Positions 17,156 to 26,569 of a stretch of 59,662 nucleotides of DNA are shown here, piece by piece. How positions within the stretch are numbered: position 1 is the first letter of the stretch; the number at the start of each line of letters is the position of its first letter. Source of the DNA: Pedobacter zeaxanthinifaciens. Lineage in GTDB: Bacteria; Bacteroidota; Bacteroidia; Sphingobacteriales; Sphingobacteriaceae. The notes under the pieces are model-generated. The model did not search any database and had not been told where the DNA came from. It was given only the letters and a program-made list of their open reading frames with translations. A program made the translations under genes and the position numbers. The stretch lies in NCBI RefSeq assembly GCF_003313335.1, contig NZ_QMHP01000004.1, positions 1-59,662 of the forward strand. The letters run 5' to 3'.

Positions 17156-19615
17156 ATGAAAAAAACAATTTTAACTTTTTTATTTGCATTAGTAGCTATT
17201 TTGACATTTGCACAAGTAGGTTCTAATATCAAAGTAGATGAACTTTCCGATGCGCAGATTTTGCAGCTCGTTAAACAGGCAGAATCTATGGGCTACACCT
17301 CCGAAGCGCAAATCGAGCAAGTAGCCATTTCTAGAGGAGTGAGGCAAGATGAGATTGTGAAATTTAGAGCTAGAGTTGAAAAGCTGAAAAAACAAGGCGC
17401 TAGCGTACAAACTTCGGAAAAACCTACCTCAGGCACTGGAAGAGAATTTAGTGAAACAACTGACGGTGGCTCAATTACCAATGATAAAAAGGAAGACGAA
17501 ACATTAGTAAAGAGTAAAATATTTGGCTCCGATTTGTTCAGTGGCGGTAGCATTACCTTTGAGCCAAATTTAAGAATTGCCACGCCTAAGAGTTACATTA
17601 TTGGCCCTGATGACAAATTGATTATCGACCTAACCGGCGATAATGAGCGTACTTATAACCTTCAAGTTAGTCCAGAAGGAGTAATAAACCTAGAATATGT
17701 TGGCAGAATTTCAGTTGGCGGCTTAACTATTGAACAGGCTAGTTCTAAAATAAGGACAGCAATGTCTAAAACTTATCCTGCCTTACGTACGGGTCGTACT
17801 TCGGTAGCCATCAATTTAGGAAATATCAGAAGCATACAAGTTACTGTAACCGGTCAGGTAGTGAAGGCAGGAAGTTATACGCTCCCATCTTTGGCCAATG
17901 TATACAGGGCACTATATGTATCAGGTGGGCCATCCCAAAACGGTACATTTAGAAATATACAAGTAATTAGAAATAACAAAGTTATTGCAACTATTGATGT
18001 TTACGATTTCCTATTGAAGGGTATACAAACCGGGAATGTACGTTTACAGGATCAGGATGTTATTAATATTCCAGCTTATAATGCTAGGGTTGAAATTTCT
18101 GGCGAAGTTAAGGATGCGGCAATTTTTGAAGTAAAACCAAGTGAAACACTACAGGACGTAATTAATTTTGCTAAAGGCTTTACCGCTGAGGCTTATATAG
18201 CAAAAATCAAAACCTTTCAAAATACCAATAAAGAAAGAAGAATGAGAGATATTCCATCTTCTCAATATGCCACTTATCAGCCTAAAAACGGTGATAAATT
18301 CGTTGTGGAAGCTATTTTAGAACGTTTTGAGAACAGAGTTGAAATTATTGGTGCAGTGTTCAGGCCCGGAATGTACGCATTGGACAGAGGACTTACATTA
18401 GCGGGTTTAATCAAAAAAGCTGATGGTATTACGGAGGATGCATTTTTAAACCGAGGTTACATCAATCGTTTAAACCCTGATAAAACGCAGTATTTTATTT
18501 CATTCGATGTTGCAAAAATTTTATCTGGTGAAGAAAAAGATATTCCATTGTTGAGAGAAGACAAGGTAACAATAAGTTCAATATTTGATTTGCGTGAAGA
18601 ATATACCGTAACCATACAAGGTGAAGTGAGAGCTCCTGGAACTTTTGAATATGCGAATAACCTTAAGCTGGAAGATATCATCCAAATGGCTGGAGGTTTA
18701 AAAGAAGGCGCAACACCTAATCGTATAGAAGTGTCTAGGCGCATAAAAAACATCGATCCTAATTCGACTTCTTCAAAAACCGCAGACTTATTTGTTTTAA
18801 ACGTCGACCAGGATTTAAGAATAGTAGGTGATAAATTTGAAATTAAACCTTTCGATATCATTACGGTTAGAAATTCGGAAGGGTATTCGATTCAAAAGCA
18901 AGTCAAGATAGAGGGAGAGGTATTGTATCCTGGTATGTATACAATCACTAGTAAAAGTTATCGGATATCTGATTTAATTAAGCGAGCCGGTGGCCTCACA
19001 CCATTTGCTTATGCTGAGGGTGCATCATTAAAAAGGCCTGGAGCAGAAAAAGTTAATCCCGGTGACAAAAATGCGATCAATAATCAGGAAGAAGAACAGA
19101 AAAAGTTCTTAAACTTGGAACGTGTACAGGAAAAAAATGGTAAGGACGATGATAACACTAAAAAAATAGATGAAAAATTAGTGCAGTCAGATCTAGTCGG
19201 TATCAACCTAGACCGTATTTTGGATAAGCCAATGTCTAGGCAAGACCTAATCCTTGAAGAAGGAGATATTGTAAGAGTTCCCAAACAATTACAAACAGTT
19301 AAAGTTACCGGAGAAGTGCTAAACCCAAATAGCATTGTATATATCCCTGGTAAGAGCTTCAAACAATATATCAACGGTGCGGGAGGTTTTACAAGTATGG
19401 CATGGAAAAATAGAGCTTACATCAAGTACGCAAACGGTTCAGCAGAAGGTGCTAAAAAGTTTTTGTTTTTCAATAATTATCCAAAAGTTAAACCTGGAGC
19501 AGAAATACTAGTACCGGTGAAGGCTGAAAGAGAGAGAATTACTGCACAAGCGTGGATAGGTATTGGCACCGGAATCGCATCATTAGCGGCTATTATTGTG
19601 AGCTTGATGAGGTAG
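17156..19615 (+). CDS. Multi-SLBB polysaccharide export protein (Wza-like)
   Basis: The 819-residue protein has a signal peptide (MKKTILTFLFALVAILTFAQ), a coiled N-terminal region, and a Poly_export domain starting near residue 145 (YIIGPDDKLIIDLTGD). Several SLBB domains follow (VTVTGQVVKAGSYTLPS, VEIIGAVFRPGMYALDR, VTIQGEVRAPGTFEYAN, VKIEGEVLYPGMYTITS, VKVTGEVLNPNSIVYIP). A C-terminal hydrophobic segment (about 797-816) could be a membrane anchor. This is the long Bacteroidota form of the outer-membrane polysaccharide exporter that works with Wzz/Wzc. It lies directly after gmd. Confidence 0.9.
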   Translation: MKKTILTFLFALVAILTFAQVGSNIKVDELSDAQILQLVKQAESMGYTSEAQIEQVAISRGVRQDEIVKFRARVEKLKKQGASVQTSEKPTSGTGREFSETTDGGSITNDKKEDETLVKSKIFGSDLFSGGSITFEPNLRIATPKSYIIGPDDKLIIDLTGDNERTYNLQVSPEGVINLEYVGRISVGGLTIEQASSKIRTAMSKTYPALRTGRTSVAINLGNIRSIQVTVTGQVVKAGSYTLPSLANVYRALYVSGGPSQNGTFRNIQVIRNNKVIATIDVYDFLLKGIQTGNVRLQDQDVINIPAYNARVEISGEVKDAAIFEVKPSETLQDVINFAKGFTAEAYIAKIKTFQNTNKERRMRDIPSSQYATYQPKNGDKFVVEAILERFENRVEIIGAVFRPGMYALDRGLTLAGLIKKADGITEDAFLNRGYINRLNPDKTQYFISFDVAKILSGEEKDIPLLREDKVTISSIFDLREEYTVTIQGEVRAPGTFEYANNLKLEDIIQMAGGLKEGATPNRIEVSRRIKNIDPNSTSSKTADLFVLNVDQDLRIVGDKFEIKPFDIITVRNSEGYSIQKQVKIEGEVLYPGMYTITSKSYRISDLIKRAGGLTPFAYAEGASLKRPGAEKVNPGDKNAINNQEEEQKKFLNLERVQEKNGKDDDNTKKIDEKLVQSDLVGINLDRILDKPMSRQDLILEEGDIVRVPKQLQTVKVTGEVLNPNSIVYIPGKSFKQYINGAGGFTSMAWKNRAYIKYANGSAEGAKKFLFFNNYPKVKPGAEILVPVKAERERITAQAWIGIGTGIASLAAIIVSLMR

Positions 19616-19753
19616 TCATTAATCCTCTCATCAACAACAATTTAAAAATTATTGAAATTGGGGTTCTTAGACTTGCCTCTAGCTATTGCTTTGCCAACTT
19701 CTCAAAAAATAACATTCATCTGATGTTAAAATATTTTCATTTAAAACAGCTAG

Positions 19754-20884
19754 ATGCTCGGTCATAAGTTAAAAGTGCCATTCTTTGACGCGTCTGCTAA
19801 TTATAATTTAAACAAAATTGTAATTGATGAAGCATTGCAGAAAGTACTTGAGGGCGGAGCTTATATCAATGGTGCAGAAGTGGGGCTCTTCGCTCAACAT
19901 TTGGCAACGTATCTTAATGTTAATCATGTTATACCTTGTGCAAACGGAACAGATGCGCTATGCTTAGCGCTAATGGCTTTAGAATTGCAACGAGGAGACG
20001 AGGTAATAGTTCCCGCTTTTAACTTTATTGCAGCGGCGGAGGCTGTGGCCCATTTAGGTCTTGTTCCAGTTTTTGCTGACATTGACCCAGATAGCTTTAA
20101 TATCTGTGCGAACAGCATCGAAGAAAAAATTACTTCTAAAACAAGAGCTATCATTGTAGTGCATTTGTTTGGAGCTGCCGCTTCAATGGATGCCATTTTA
20201 AACATAGCAAATAAATATCAAGTACCAGTTATTGAAGATGTAGCCCAATCCTTGGGTGGGGAATATAATGGCAAGCAACTCGGTACCTTGGGTAGCATTG
20301 GTTGTACTTCTTTTTTTCCAACTAAAAATTTGGCATGTTTTGGCGATGGCGGTGCGGTTTTTAGCGCTGATGAATTGCTGGCATCTAAAATAAAAATGCT
20401 TGCTAATCACGGTCAGGAGAAAAAGTATGTACACAAGTACATCGGAATCAACTCCAGATTGGATACGTTACAGGCGGCAGTTCTTATTTGTCAATTGAAA
20501 GTGTTAAATCAGCAAATTGAAAAAAGAAGGGCATTAGCAATGCGCTATGCTGATGCGATGCGTAATTTGCCAGTCTCACTTCCTAACGAAACCATTGATA
20601 TAAAACACAGCTTTAATCAATATTGCATTAAACTATCTACGTCCGAACAAAGAAATAGCTTAAAAGAATATCTGGAGCAAAAGGGTATTTCTACTATGGT
20701 TTATTATTCTAGTCCAAATCATTTGCAAGAGGCTTTCGCATCTTCTGGATATAAGAAAGGTGATTTTCCAGTAGCTGAACAACTTTGTCAAATAGTTTTA
20801 GCATTACCTATTTTCCCCGCACTTAGCTTCACTCATCAGGATTATATCATTGAGCATATTAAAAGCTTCTTCGGAGATGCCTAA
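19754..20884 (+). CDS. DegT/DnrJ/EryC1/StrS sugar aminotransferase (WbpE-like)
   Basis: The 376-residue protein has the PLP-enzyme pattern of this family: [16 protein letters not shown] (about 61-76), [27 protein letters not shown] and the Schiff-base lysine in [14 protein letters not shown] (K191). It transfers an amino group from glutamate to a keto-sugar nucleotide. An N-acetyltransferase gene overlaps its end by 8 bp and a Gfo/Idh/MocA oxidoreductase follows. That trio matches WbpE-WbpD-WbpB of the UDP-GlcNAc(3NAc)A route, so the likely product is a UDP-3-amino-3-deoxy-hexuronic acid. The pathway is inference; a dTDP-3-amino-6-deoxyhexose route is the alternative. Confidence 0.88.
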   Translation: MLGHKLKVPFFDASANYNLNKIVIDEALQKVLEGGAYINGAEVGLFAQHLATYLNVNHVIPCANGTDALCLALMALELQRGDEVIVPAFNFIAAAEAVAHLGLVPVFADIDPDSFNICANSIEEKITSKTRAIIVVHLFGAAASMDAILNIANKYQVPVIEDVAQSLGGEYNGKQLGTLGSIGCTSFFPTKNLACFGDGGAVFSADELLASKIKMLANHGQEKKYVHKYIGINSRLDTLQAAVLICQLKVLNQQIEKRRALAMRYADAMRNLPVSLPNETIDIKHSFNQYCIKLSTSEQRNSLKEYLEQKGISTMVYYSSPNHLQEAFASSGYKKGDFPVAEQLCQIVLALPIFPALSFTHQDYIIEHIKSFFGDA

Positions 20885-21452
20885 GTATTTTACTCATGAA
20901 ACTGCGGTTATTGACCCAGGCGCACAAATTGGAGAAGGGACAAAGATTTGGCATTTTTGCCATATTATGAGCAATGCACTGATAGGTGAAAATTGTATTT
21001 TAGGGCAAAACGTGATGGTTGCCGATGGTGTTATTATCGGAAACGGAGTAAAGATACAAAACAACGTATCGATCTATAAGGGCGTTAAAATAGAAGAAGA
21101 TGTTTTTGTTGGGCCATCAGTGGTGTTCACCAATGTAAAAGTGCCTAGAAGCTTTATCGAGCGAAAAACAGAATTTTCAGATACTTATATTGAGAAGGGT
21201 GCTAGTATTGGCGCTAACTCAACTATTGTTTGTGGTGTTTCTATTGGCCGTTATGCCATGATTGGTGCCGGAGCAGTAGTAACAAAAAATGTAAAGCCAC
21301 ATGCGTTGATGATAGGGAATCCAGCTAAGCAGAAAGGTTGGGTTAGTAAGACTGGATGTGTGCTTGATTTCAAAACAAATGAAATTGCTATTTGCACCGA
21401 AAGCGGGGAAAAATATCAAGTGATCAACCATCAGTTAATTAACTTGAAGTAA
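20877..21452 (+). CDS. Left-handed beta-helix sugar N-acetyltransferase (WbpD-like)
   Basis: The 191-residue protein is built of hexapeptide repeats ([54 protein letters not shown]). The active-site region WHFCHIM is typical of WbpD/WlbB-type acetyltransferases that use acetyl-CoA on UDP-3-amino sugars. I chose the ATG at 20877 ([19 protein letters not shown]), which matches the family start and overlaps the aminotransferase stop; a TTG at 20850 would add nine residues. The next gene starts in the stop codon (TAATG). Coupling of the three genes supports one sugar pathway. Confidence 0.88.
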   Translation: MPKYFTHETAVIDPGAQIGEGTKIWHFCHIMSNALIGENCILGQNVMVADGVIIGNGVKIQNNVSIYKGVKIEEDVFVGPSVVFTNVKVPRSFIERKTEFSDTYIEKGASIGANSTIVCGVSIGRYAMIGAGAVVTKNVKPHALMIGNPAKQKGWVSKTGCVLDFKTNEIAICTESGEKYQVINHQLINLK

Positions 21453-22498
21453 TGTCGGAAGTGATAAAATTTGCAATCATAGGATGTGGCCATATAGGCA
21501 AAAGACATGCAGAATTGGTTGAAGAACATCCGGACGCAAAGTTAGTTGCCACAATTGATCCGCTAAGTAGCGAAAGTTTGCAGTTAAGCAAATTTGACGT
21601 TCCGCATTTTAGCAGTTTAGCTGAATTTTTGTCCTCTGGCATAGTAGTAGATGTAGTAAACATTTGTACGCCAAACGGATTGCATGCCAAACAAGCCATT
21701 GATTGCTTAAACAACGGGGTACATGTAGTAATAGAGAAGCCAGTAGCTATAAATTTAGCAGATGCTGAGCAGATTTTAGTAGCCGCTGAAAAAGCTGGAA
21801 AGCGGGTTTTCCCCGTTGTACAAAATAGATATTCTACTGTAATAAAGTGGCTGAAGAATTTAGTTGTAAATCAGCAATTAGGACAGATTCACCTGTTGCA
21901 ATTGAACTGTTTCTGGAATAGAGATGATCGATATTATAAAAAAGGCAGTTGGAGAGGAACATTAGCACTTGATGGTGGACCACTCTATACTCAATTTTCA
22001 CATTTTATAGATGTGTTACTGTGGATATTTGGAGATGTCAAAAACATTGATGCCAAATTTTTCAATTTTAATCATCGCGATACAACTGAGTTTGAAGATT
22101 CTGGAATAGTTACTTTTGAATTGTTGAGCGGAGGTAATGGCTCCATTAATTATTCTACATCAGTGTATCAAAATAATTTTGAAAGTAGCATTACTGTTTT
22201 AGCAGAAAAAGGCACGGTAAAAATTGGCGGGCAATATATGAATAATATCGAATACTGTCAGGTAGAAGGAATTGAGCACCCCAAATTAAAAAATCAAGAG
22301 AACTTCAATGATTATGGTGGCTATACAGGCTCCGCCTCGAACCACCAGCAAGTTATTGATAATGTAATTAGATCCATTGTAGGTTCGGAGAATCAAGATG
22401 TATATTTGAATGAAGGGATTCAAGTTGTAAAGGTTATAGAAAATATATATAAAAACACGATGGTTAATAGAAATCAAAGCAAAATATTTCTTGCTTAA
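21452..22498 (+). CDS. Gfo/Idh/MocA-family oxidoreductase (WbpB-like)
   Basis: The 348-residue protein has an N-terminal Rossmann fold (FAIIGCGHIGKRHAEL), the family EKP motif (VVIEKPVAINLADAEQ, about 94-109) and a C-terminal alpha/beta domain (FSHFIDVLLWIFGDVKNIDA). Its ATG overlaps the acetyltransferase stop. In the WbpA-B-E-D pathway the MocA-type enzyme oxidises the C3 hydroxyl of a UDP-hexuronic acid before transamination. No WbpA-like UDP-GlcNAc 6-dehydrogenase and no WbpI-like epimerase is seen here, so those steps would have to be encoded elsewhere. Confidence 0.87.
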   Translation: MSEVIKFAIIGCGHIGKRHAELVEEHPDAKLVATIDPLSSESLQLSKFDVPHFSSLAEFLSSGIVVDVVNICTPNGLHAKQAIDCLNNGVHVVIEKPVAINLADAEQILVAAEKAGKRVFPVVQNRYSTVIKWLKNLVVNQQLGQIHLLQLNCFWNRDDRYYKKGSWRGTLALDGGPLYTQFSHFIDVLLWIFGDVKNIDAKFFNFNHRDTTEFEDSGIVTFELLSGGNGSINYSTSVYQNNFESSITVLAEKGTVKIGGQYMNNIEYCQVEGIEHPKLKNQENFNDYGGYTGSASNHQQVIDNVIRSIVGSENQDVYLNEGIQVVKVIENIYKNTMVNRNQSKIFLA

Positions 22499-22519
22499 AC
22501 AAATATTATTTAGTTAATT

Positions 22520-23617
22520 ATGAATAGTGAATTCGAACAAAGTATAGTATCTAGTAGCGACATCTCGCTAAAGGAAAATATTTTTAGAATAAAAAAATGG
22601 TGGAACTATTTGTGGGGCAAAAAGTGGATTATAATCATATTTGGTTTTTTAGGTGGATGCTTAGGCTTAACTTACGCATTTTTAAAGAAGCCGATTTATA
22701 CGGCAACTACTACTTTTGTATTGGAAAGCGGAGAAAAGAGTGGTGGACTTAGTCAATATGCGGGGCTTGCGTCTATGGTTGGAATAGATTTAGGTGGTGG
22801 AGGCGGAGGTGTTTTTCAAGGAGATAATATTTTAGAGCTCTATAAATCGAGAAATATGATCCAAAAAACCTTGTTTAGTCCGGTTGATAGTGTTAAAAAT
22901 GAACCACTTATAGAAAGATTTCTCGAAATAAATAAAATGAGAAAAGCGTGGGAGGAGAAACAAGAACTAAAGAATTTGAAATTTACTGTCGCGGATATCA
23001 ATAAAAAAGACGTTGATTCTAGAAGCGAACGTTTAAAAGACAGTATAATTGGCAAAATTGTAGAAACTATAGGTAAATCTTACCTCACAGTTACCAAACC
23101 TGATAAAAAATTAAGCATCATACGTGTAGATGTAAAATCCAGCGATGAGGTTTTTGCAAAACGATTCGATGAAGAGTTAGTGAAAAATGTAAACGATTTT
23201 TACATACAGACTAAAACTAAAAAGTCGATACAGAATGTAGATATTTTACAGCATAAAGCGGATTCTATTAGGTTGGTTATGACCGGTGAAATATATTCTG
23301 CAGCTAGGGTGGCAGATGAAACGCCAAATTTAAATCCAACAAGGTTGTTGCAACGTGCTGCTCCAATACAAAAAGCTCAATTTTCAGCTGAAGCCAACAA
23401 AGCAATTTTAAGTGAATTGCTTAAAAACTTAGAGTTAGCAAAAATATCATTGATGAAAGAAACACCATTGATACAGAAAATAGATGAGCCTATATTTCCT
23501 TTATATAGGGAAGCTAAATCAAAAGTTATTTATGCTTTTATGAGTGCAGTAATGTTTGGAATAATTTGTATCATATTTTTAATTTTTAAACGATTGTATC
23601 AAAATATAATTAGCTAA
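22520..23617 (+). CDS. Wzz-type chain-length determinant / co-polymerase
   Basis: The 365-residue protein has the Wzz layout: a first membrane segment at about 36-55 (IIIIFGFLGGCLGLTYAF), a large periplasmic part starting KKPIYTATTTFVLES with predicted coils, and a second membrane segment at about 337-358 after the Pro-rich IDEPIFPLYREAKSK. No Walker motifs or tyrosine-kinase domain follow, so it is the kinase-less form. It sets polymer length with the Wzy polymerase. It lies between the amino-sugar genes and the first glycosyltransferase. Confidence 0.85.
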   Translation: MNSEFEQSIVSSSDISLKENIFRIKKWWNYLWGKKWIIIIFGFLGGCLGLTYAFLKKPIYTATTTFVLESGEKSGGLSQYAGLASMVGIDLGGGGGGVFQGDNILELYKSRNMIQKTLFSPVDSVKNEPLIERFLEINKMRKAWEEKQELKNLKFTVADINKKDVDSRSERLKDSIIGKIVETIGKSYLTVTKPDKKLSIIRVDVKSSDEVFAKRFDEELVKNVNDFYIQTKTKKSIQNVDILQHKADSIRLVMTGEIYSAARVADETPNLNPTRLLQRAAPIQKAQFSAEANKAILSELLKNLELAKISLMKETPLIQKIDEPIFPLYREAKSKVIYAFMSAVMFGIICIIFLIFKRLYQNIIS

Positions 23618-23620
23618 TAA

Positions 23621-24520
23621 ATGTATAATATACCCATACTAGTCATTGTTTTTAATAGACCAGATTTAGCGATTGGATTGAAAGATTTATTAGCTAAAAT
23701 TAAACCAAGGTTACTATATGTCGCTGCAGATGGCCCTCGCGATGGTAATGATAGAGATTTAATGTTGTGTAGGGAAACAAGAGAAGTTTTCAGTGAATTG
23801 CCGTGGGATTGTGAAGTAAAATATTTATATAGTGAAAAAAATAAAGGATGTGGTTTGGCAGTGAGTACAGCGATAGACTGGTTTTTTAATAATGAAGAAA
23901 TGGGTGTTATTCTTGAAGATGATTGCCGACCAAATCTTTCTTTTTTTACTTTTGTCGAGACGCTATTAACTAGATACAAAGATAATCCAACTATATATTC
24001 GATAAATGGTTTCAACCCAAATGGAATTGATAAAATTAAAGAGAGTTATGGTTACATCTCCTACAATTTAATGTGGGGGTGGGCAACTTGGCGCAGAGCT
24101 TGGAAGGAGTATTCTTATAACGTAGAGACTGATGATCAAATCAAAACGGTTTTACGTAAATACTTTAAAAGCGATTTTATATCTCGAAGAAGTTGGCTTA
24201 AGCATTTGCAACAGGTGAGAGCAGGAAAAATTGATACATGGGATTATCAGTGGCTATATACAGGTTGGAAAAATAATGCTTTGCACATAATCCCTAAGAA
24301 TAATTTGGTTAGCAATGTAGGATTTAGAGAAGACGGTACACACTATTCAGCAGATGATAAATATTCCAAAATAGAAGCAACGGAATTATTGTTTCCATTA
24401 ACCTTCAACGATCAATTCAAAATAAGCGGTGTTATTAATTCCACTATAACCAAAGAGAGATTTGGGAATTACTGGTTATATTTTATCAAACCAATACTAA
24501 GAAAGTATTTAAGTATATAA
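23621..24520 (+). CDS. GT-A glycosyltransferase
   Basis: The 299-residue protein begins with IPILVIVFNRPDLAIGLKDL and has LYVAADGPRDGND and the acidic metal-binding motif VILEDDCRPNLSFF, followed by LMWGWATWRRAWKEY. This is the pattern of a GT-A fold transferase often annotated as 'nucleotide-diphospho-sugar transferase' in Bacteroidota polysaccharide loci. It should add one sugar to the lipid-linked repeat unit at the cytoplasmic face. Donor and linkage are unknown. The Wzz gene ends 3 bp before it, and the TTG-started flippase begins 4 bp after it. Confidence 0.78.
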   Translation: MYNIPILVIVFNRPDLAIGLKDLLAKIKPRLLYVAADGPRDGNDRDLMLCRETREVFSELPWDCEVKYLYSEKNKGCGLAVSTAIDWFFNNEEMGVILEDDCRPNLSFFTFVETLLTRYKDNPTIYSINGFNPNGIDKIKESYGYISYNLMWGWATWRRAWKEYSYNVETDDQIKTVLRKYFKSDFISRRSWLKHLQQVRAGKIDTWDYQWLYTGWKNNALHIIPKNNLVSNVGFREDGTHYSADDKYSKIEATELLFPLTFNDQFKISGVINSTITKERFGNYWLYFIKPILRKYLSI

Positions 24521-24524
24521 AAGT

Positions 24525-25784
24525 TTGAAAGGTTATCTCGTTTTCGTAGAGAAAATTGTTAAAATACTATTGTCTTTTTATATCGGCTTGCTCATAGCGA
24601 ATTCGCTGGGAGTAGAGGAGTATGGGCAGTATATGTTAATTTTGTCATCTCTAAATGTATTGCAGGTCTTTAGTGGTTTCGGATTTGACCAATATTTCCC
24701 AAAATATCTGCTTGAGAAAAAAAGACCTGATTTCATTAATTTGTTGGTTGTAAAGATTTCAATATCAATAGTAGCTCTTTTAATCACATATATATTGGTT
24801 GTAGCTTTTCATATCGCTGTTCCATACATAATCTTTTTTGTATTTGGCATATTTTCAATATTTGAGATTTTTGAGACTTCATTTTATAAGTTGAACGAAC
24901 TTAAAAAATTGACTTACTTCAAATATAGCCAACAGATTATAACGATAGCTTTTAAAGTATATGGAATATGGCAACATAAAGGGGCGTATTTTTTTATTTC
25001 AATTTATATTCTTGAATACGCAATATTATCTATTTATTATGCTTTTTATCTTTACTTTAACAGAGAGAAATTATCCATCTCTTTTGCTCTCAACGTCAAA
25101 TTAGAGTATTTGCGTGCCATTTTTAGAGATATTTTACATTTGGGGTTTAATGCTGTAGTTATCATTTTATTTATGAAAGTAGATCATTATGTTACTGCAT
25201 TATTTTTTAATAAGCGAGACCTTGGAGAATACTCATTAATGCTAAGTCTTTTCTCAGCCCCTTTATTTATAAGTCAACTATTAAATTATTTAATCTTTAA
25301 CTGGATTGGAGAGAAGCTCAAATTCGGGTTGACCAAAAATATAAGAGGATTTTATAAGTTATTTTTTATTTCCGGATTTTCTTGCTATATCGGCGTTGTT
25401 AGCTTAGCTTTTTGCCTTCGGTACTTTAGTATTCTGAATGGAGATTATGATAAGTTTATATACTATCTGTTAATCTACGGAATGTCTTTGCCATTCATTT
25501 TTATGGGTGTTGTTGATAACGCAATAAACATCATAACTAACAGGTCAAGAGTTATCTTAAGAAAATCTTTTCTGTCATTTGCAATAGGTTTGTCATGCTA
25601 CTATCCACTTATCAAGATATTTGGTATTTACGGCATCTGCTTTGCAAGTGTTATCACTCAATTGCTAAATACATTTTTGCTTAATGCCTTGTATAATAAA
25701 TTCTGTTTTAGAGAGCAATTTAAAGCAATTATAAATATTTGGGATAGAAAATTTTATTTGGAAGCATACCATAAACTGAAATAG
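24525..25784 (+). CDS. Wzx-type oligosaccharide flippase
   Basis: The 419-residue protein is hydrophobic throughout, with about 12 membrane segments, and contains ANSLGVEEYGQYMLILS and FFNKRDLGEYSLMLSLFSAP, motifs of the polysaccharide transporter (PST/MOP) family. It flips undecaprenyl-diphosphate-linked repeat units to the periplasm. The start is TTG at 24525: a stop codon lies in frame five codons upstream (24510) and the next in-frame Met is about residue 36, after the first conserved helix. Its last base is the first base of the next gene's GTG. The sequence is clearly AT-rich. Confidence 0.87.
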   Translation: MKGYLVFVEKIVKILLSFYIGLLIANSLGVEEYGQYMLILSSLNVLQVFSGFGFDQYFPKYLLEKKRPDFINLLVVKISISIVALLITYILVVAFHIAVPYIIFFVFGIFSIFEIFETSFYKLNELKKLTYFKYSQQIITIAFKVYGIWQHKGAYFFISIYILEYAILSIYYAFYLYFNREKLSISFALNVKLEYLRAIFRDILHLGFNAVVIILFMKVDHYVTALFFNKRDLGEYSLMLSLFSAPLFISQLLNYLIFNWIGEKLKFGLTKNIRGFYKLFFISGFSCYIGVVSLAFCLRYFSILNGDYDKFIYYLLIYGMSLPFIFMGVVDNAINIITNRSRVILRKSFLSFAIGLSCYYPLIKIFGIYGICFASVITQLLNTFLLNALYNKFCFREQFKAIINIWDRKFYLEAYHKLK

Positions 25785-26569
25785 TGTCGCCTTTTTTCTC
25801 AATTATCATTACCACCTACAATAGAATTAACTCATTAAAAGAAGCGTTAAAACGTATTGAACTTCAAACCTTCCAAAGTTTCGAAGTTATTATTGTTGAC
25901 GATTGTTCTAATGATGGTACGAAAGATTGGGTAGAGAAACATATGCTGGAGGCTTCCTACGATATTCATTTCCTACAAACATCCAACAACTCTGGAGGCC
26001 CCGCAAAGCCACGTAATTTAGGTCTGAAAAAAGCTATCGGAAAATGGATATGTTTTTGCGACAGTGATGATTATTTTTACGAAAATCATTTATCCAACTA
26101 TTATCAATTTATTACGGAGAAAAAACTTGACAATGCAATTCTATCATCAAATGCACTAGTAAATGGCAACGCCTTATTTTTTCCGAAGTTAAAAACCCAA
26201 ATAGTAAGCCTATATTCCGAATTTAAAGGTAGTAAGTTCATTTTTAGTAGTGTTTGCATTGACAATAATGAACTACTTCCATTTAAAGAAAGTGAGGAGT
26301 TTGTAGCTATTGAAGATTATGTTTTTTTGTTGGAGAATATGGTTCGTAAAAGAAAACACTATTTTTTTAATAATCCTTCTGTTTTTTATGAACAAGAATC
26401 AGTTGACTCAATTAGGTTAACAAATTTAAATGGTCAATATACCTGGGCACCACAACTCCGGTTATATTTTAAACATCATCTATATCTTACAAAATATTTC
26501 GGTTTGTTAGGCGTGATAATGGCCAGGTTGGGCAAGTATTTGTATCTTAAAACTTTTAGGCATGACTGA
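25784..26569 (+). CDS. Family 2 glycosyltransferase
   Basis: The 261-residue protein begins FFSIIITTYNRINSLKEALK and has VIIVDDCSNDGTKDWV and CFCDSDDYFYENHLSNYY. These are the nucleotide-binding DD and DxD metal-binding motifs of GT2 enzymes. The start is GTG (25784), overlapping the TAG stop of the flippase gene; the end overlaps the polymerase start by 8 bp. It should extend the lipid-linked repeat unit. Donor sugar is unknown. Confidence 0.87.
   Translation: MSPFFSIIITTYNRINSLKEALKRIELQTFQSFEVIIVDDCSNDGTKDWVEKHMLEASYDIHFLQTSNNSGGPAKPRNLGLKKAIGKWICFCDSDDYFYENHLSNYYQFITEKKLDNAILSSNALVNGNALFFPKLKTQIVSLYSEFKGSKFIFSSVCIDNNELLPFKESEEFVAIEDYVFLLENMVRKRKHYFFNNPSVFYEQESVDSIRLTNLNGQYTWAPQLRLYFKHHLYLTKYFGLLGVIMARLGKYLYLKTFRHD

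Noticed and set aside
24510..24524. An upstream ATG for the flippase gene
   Set aside because: A TAA lies in frame at 24510 and no ATG occurs between it and the TTG.
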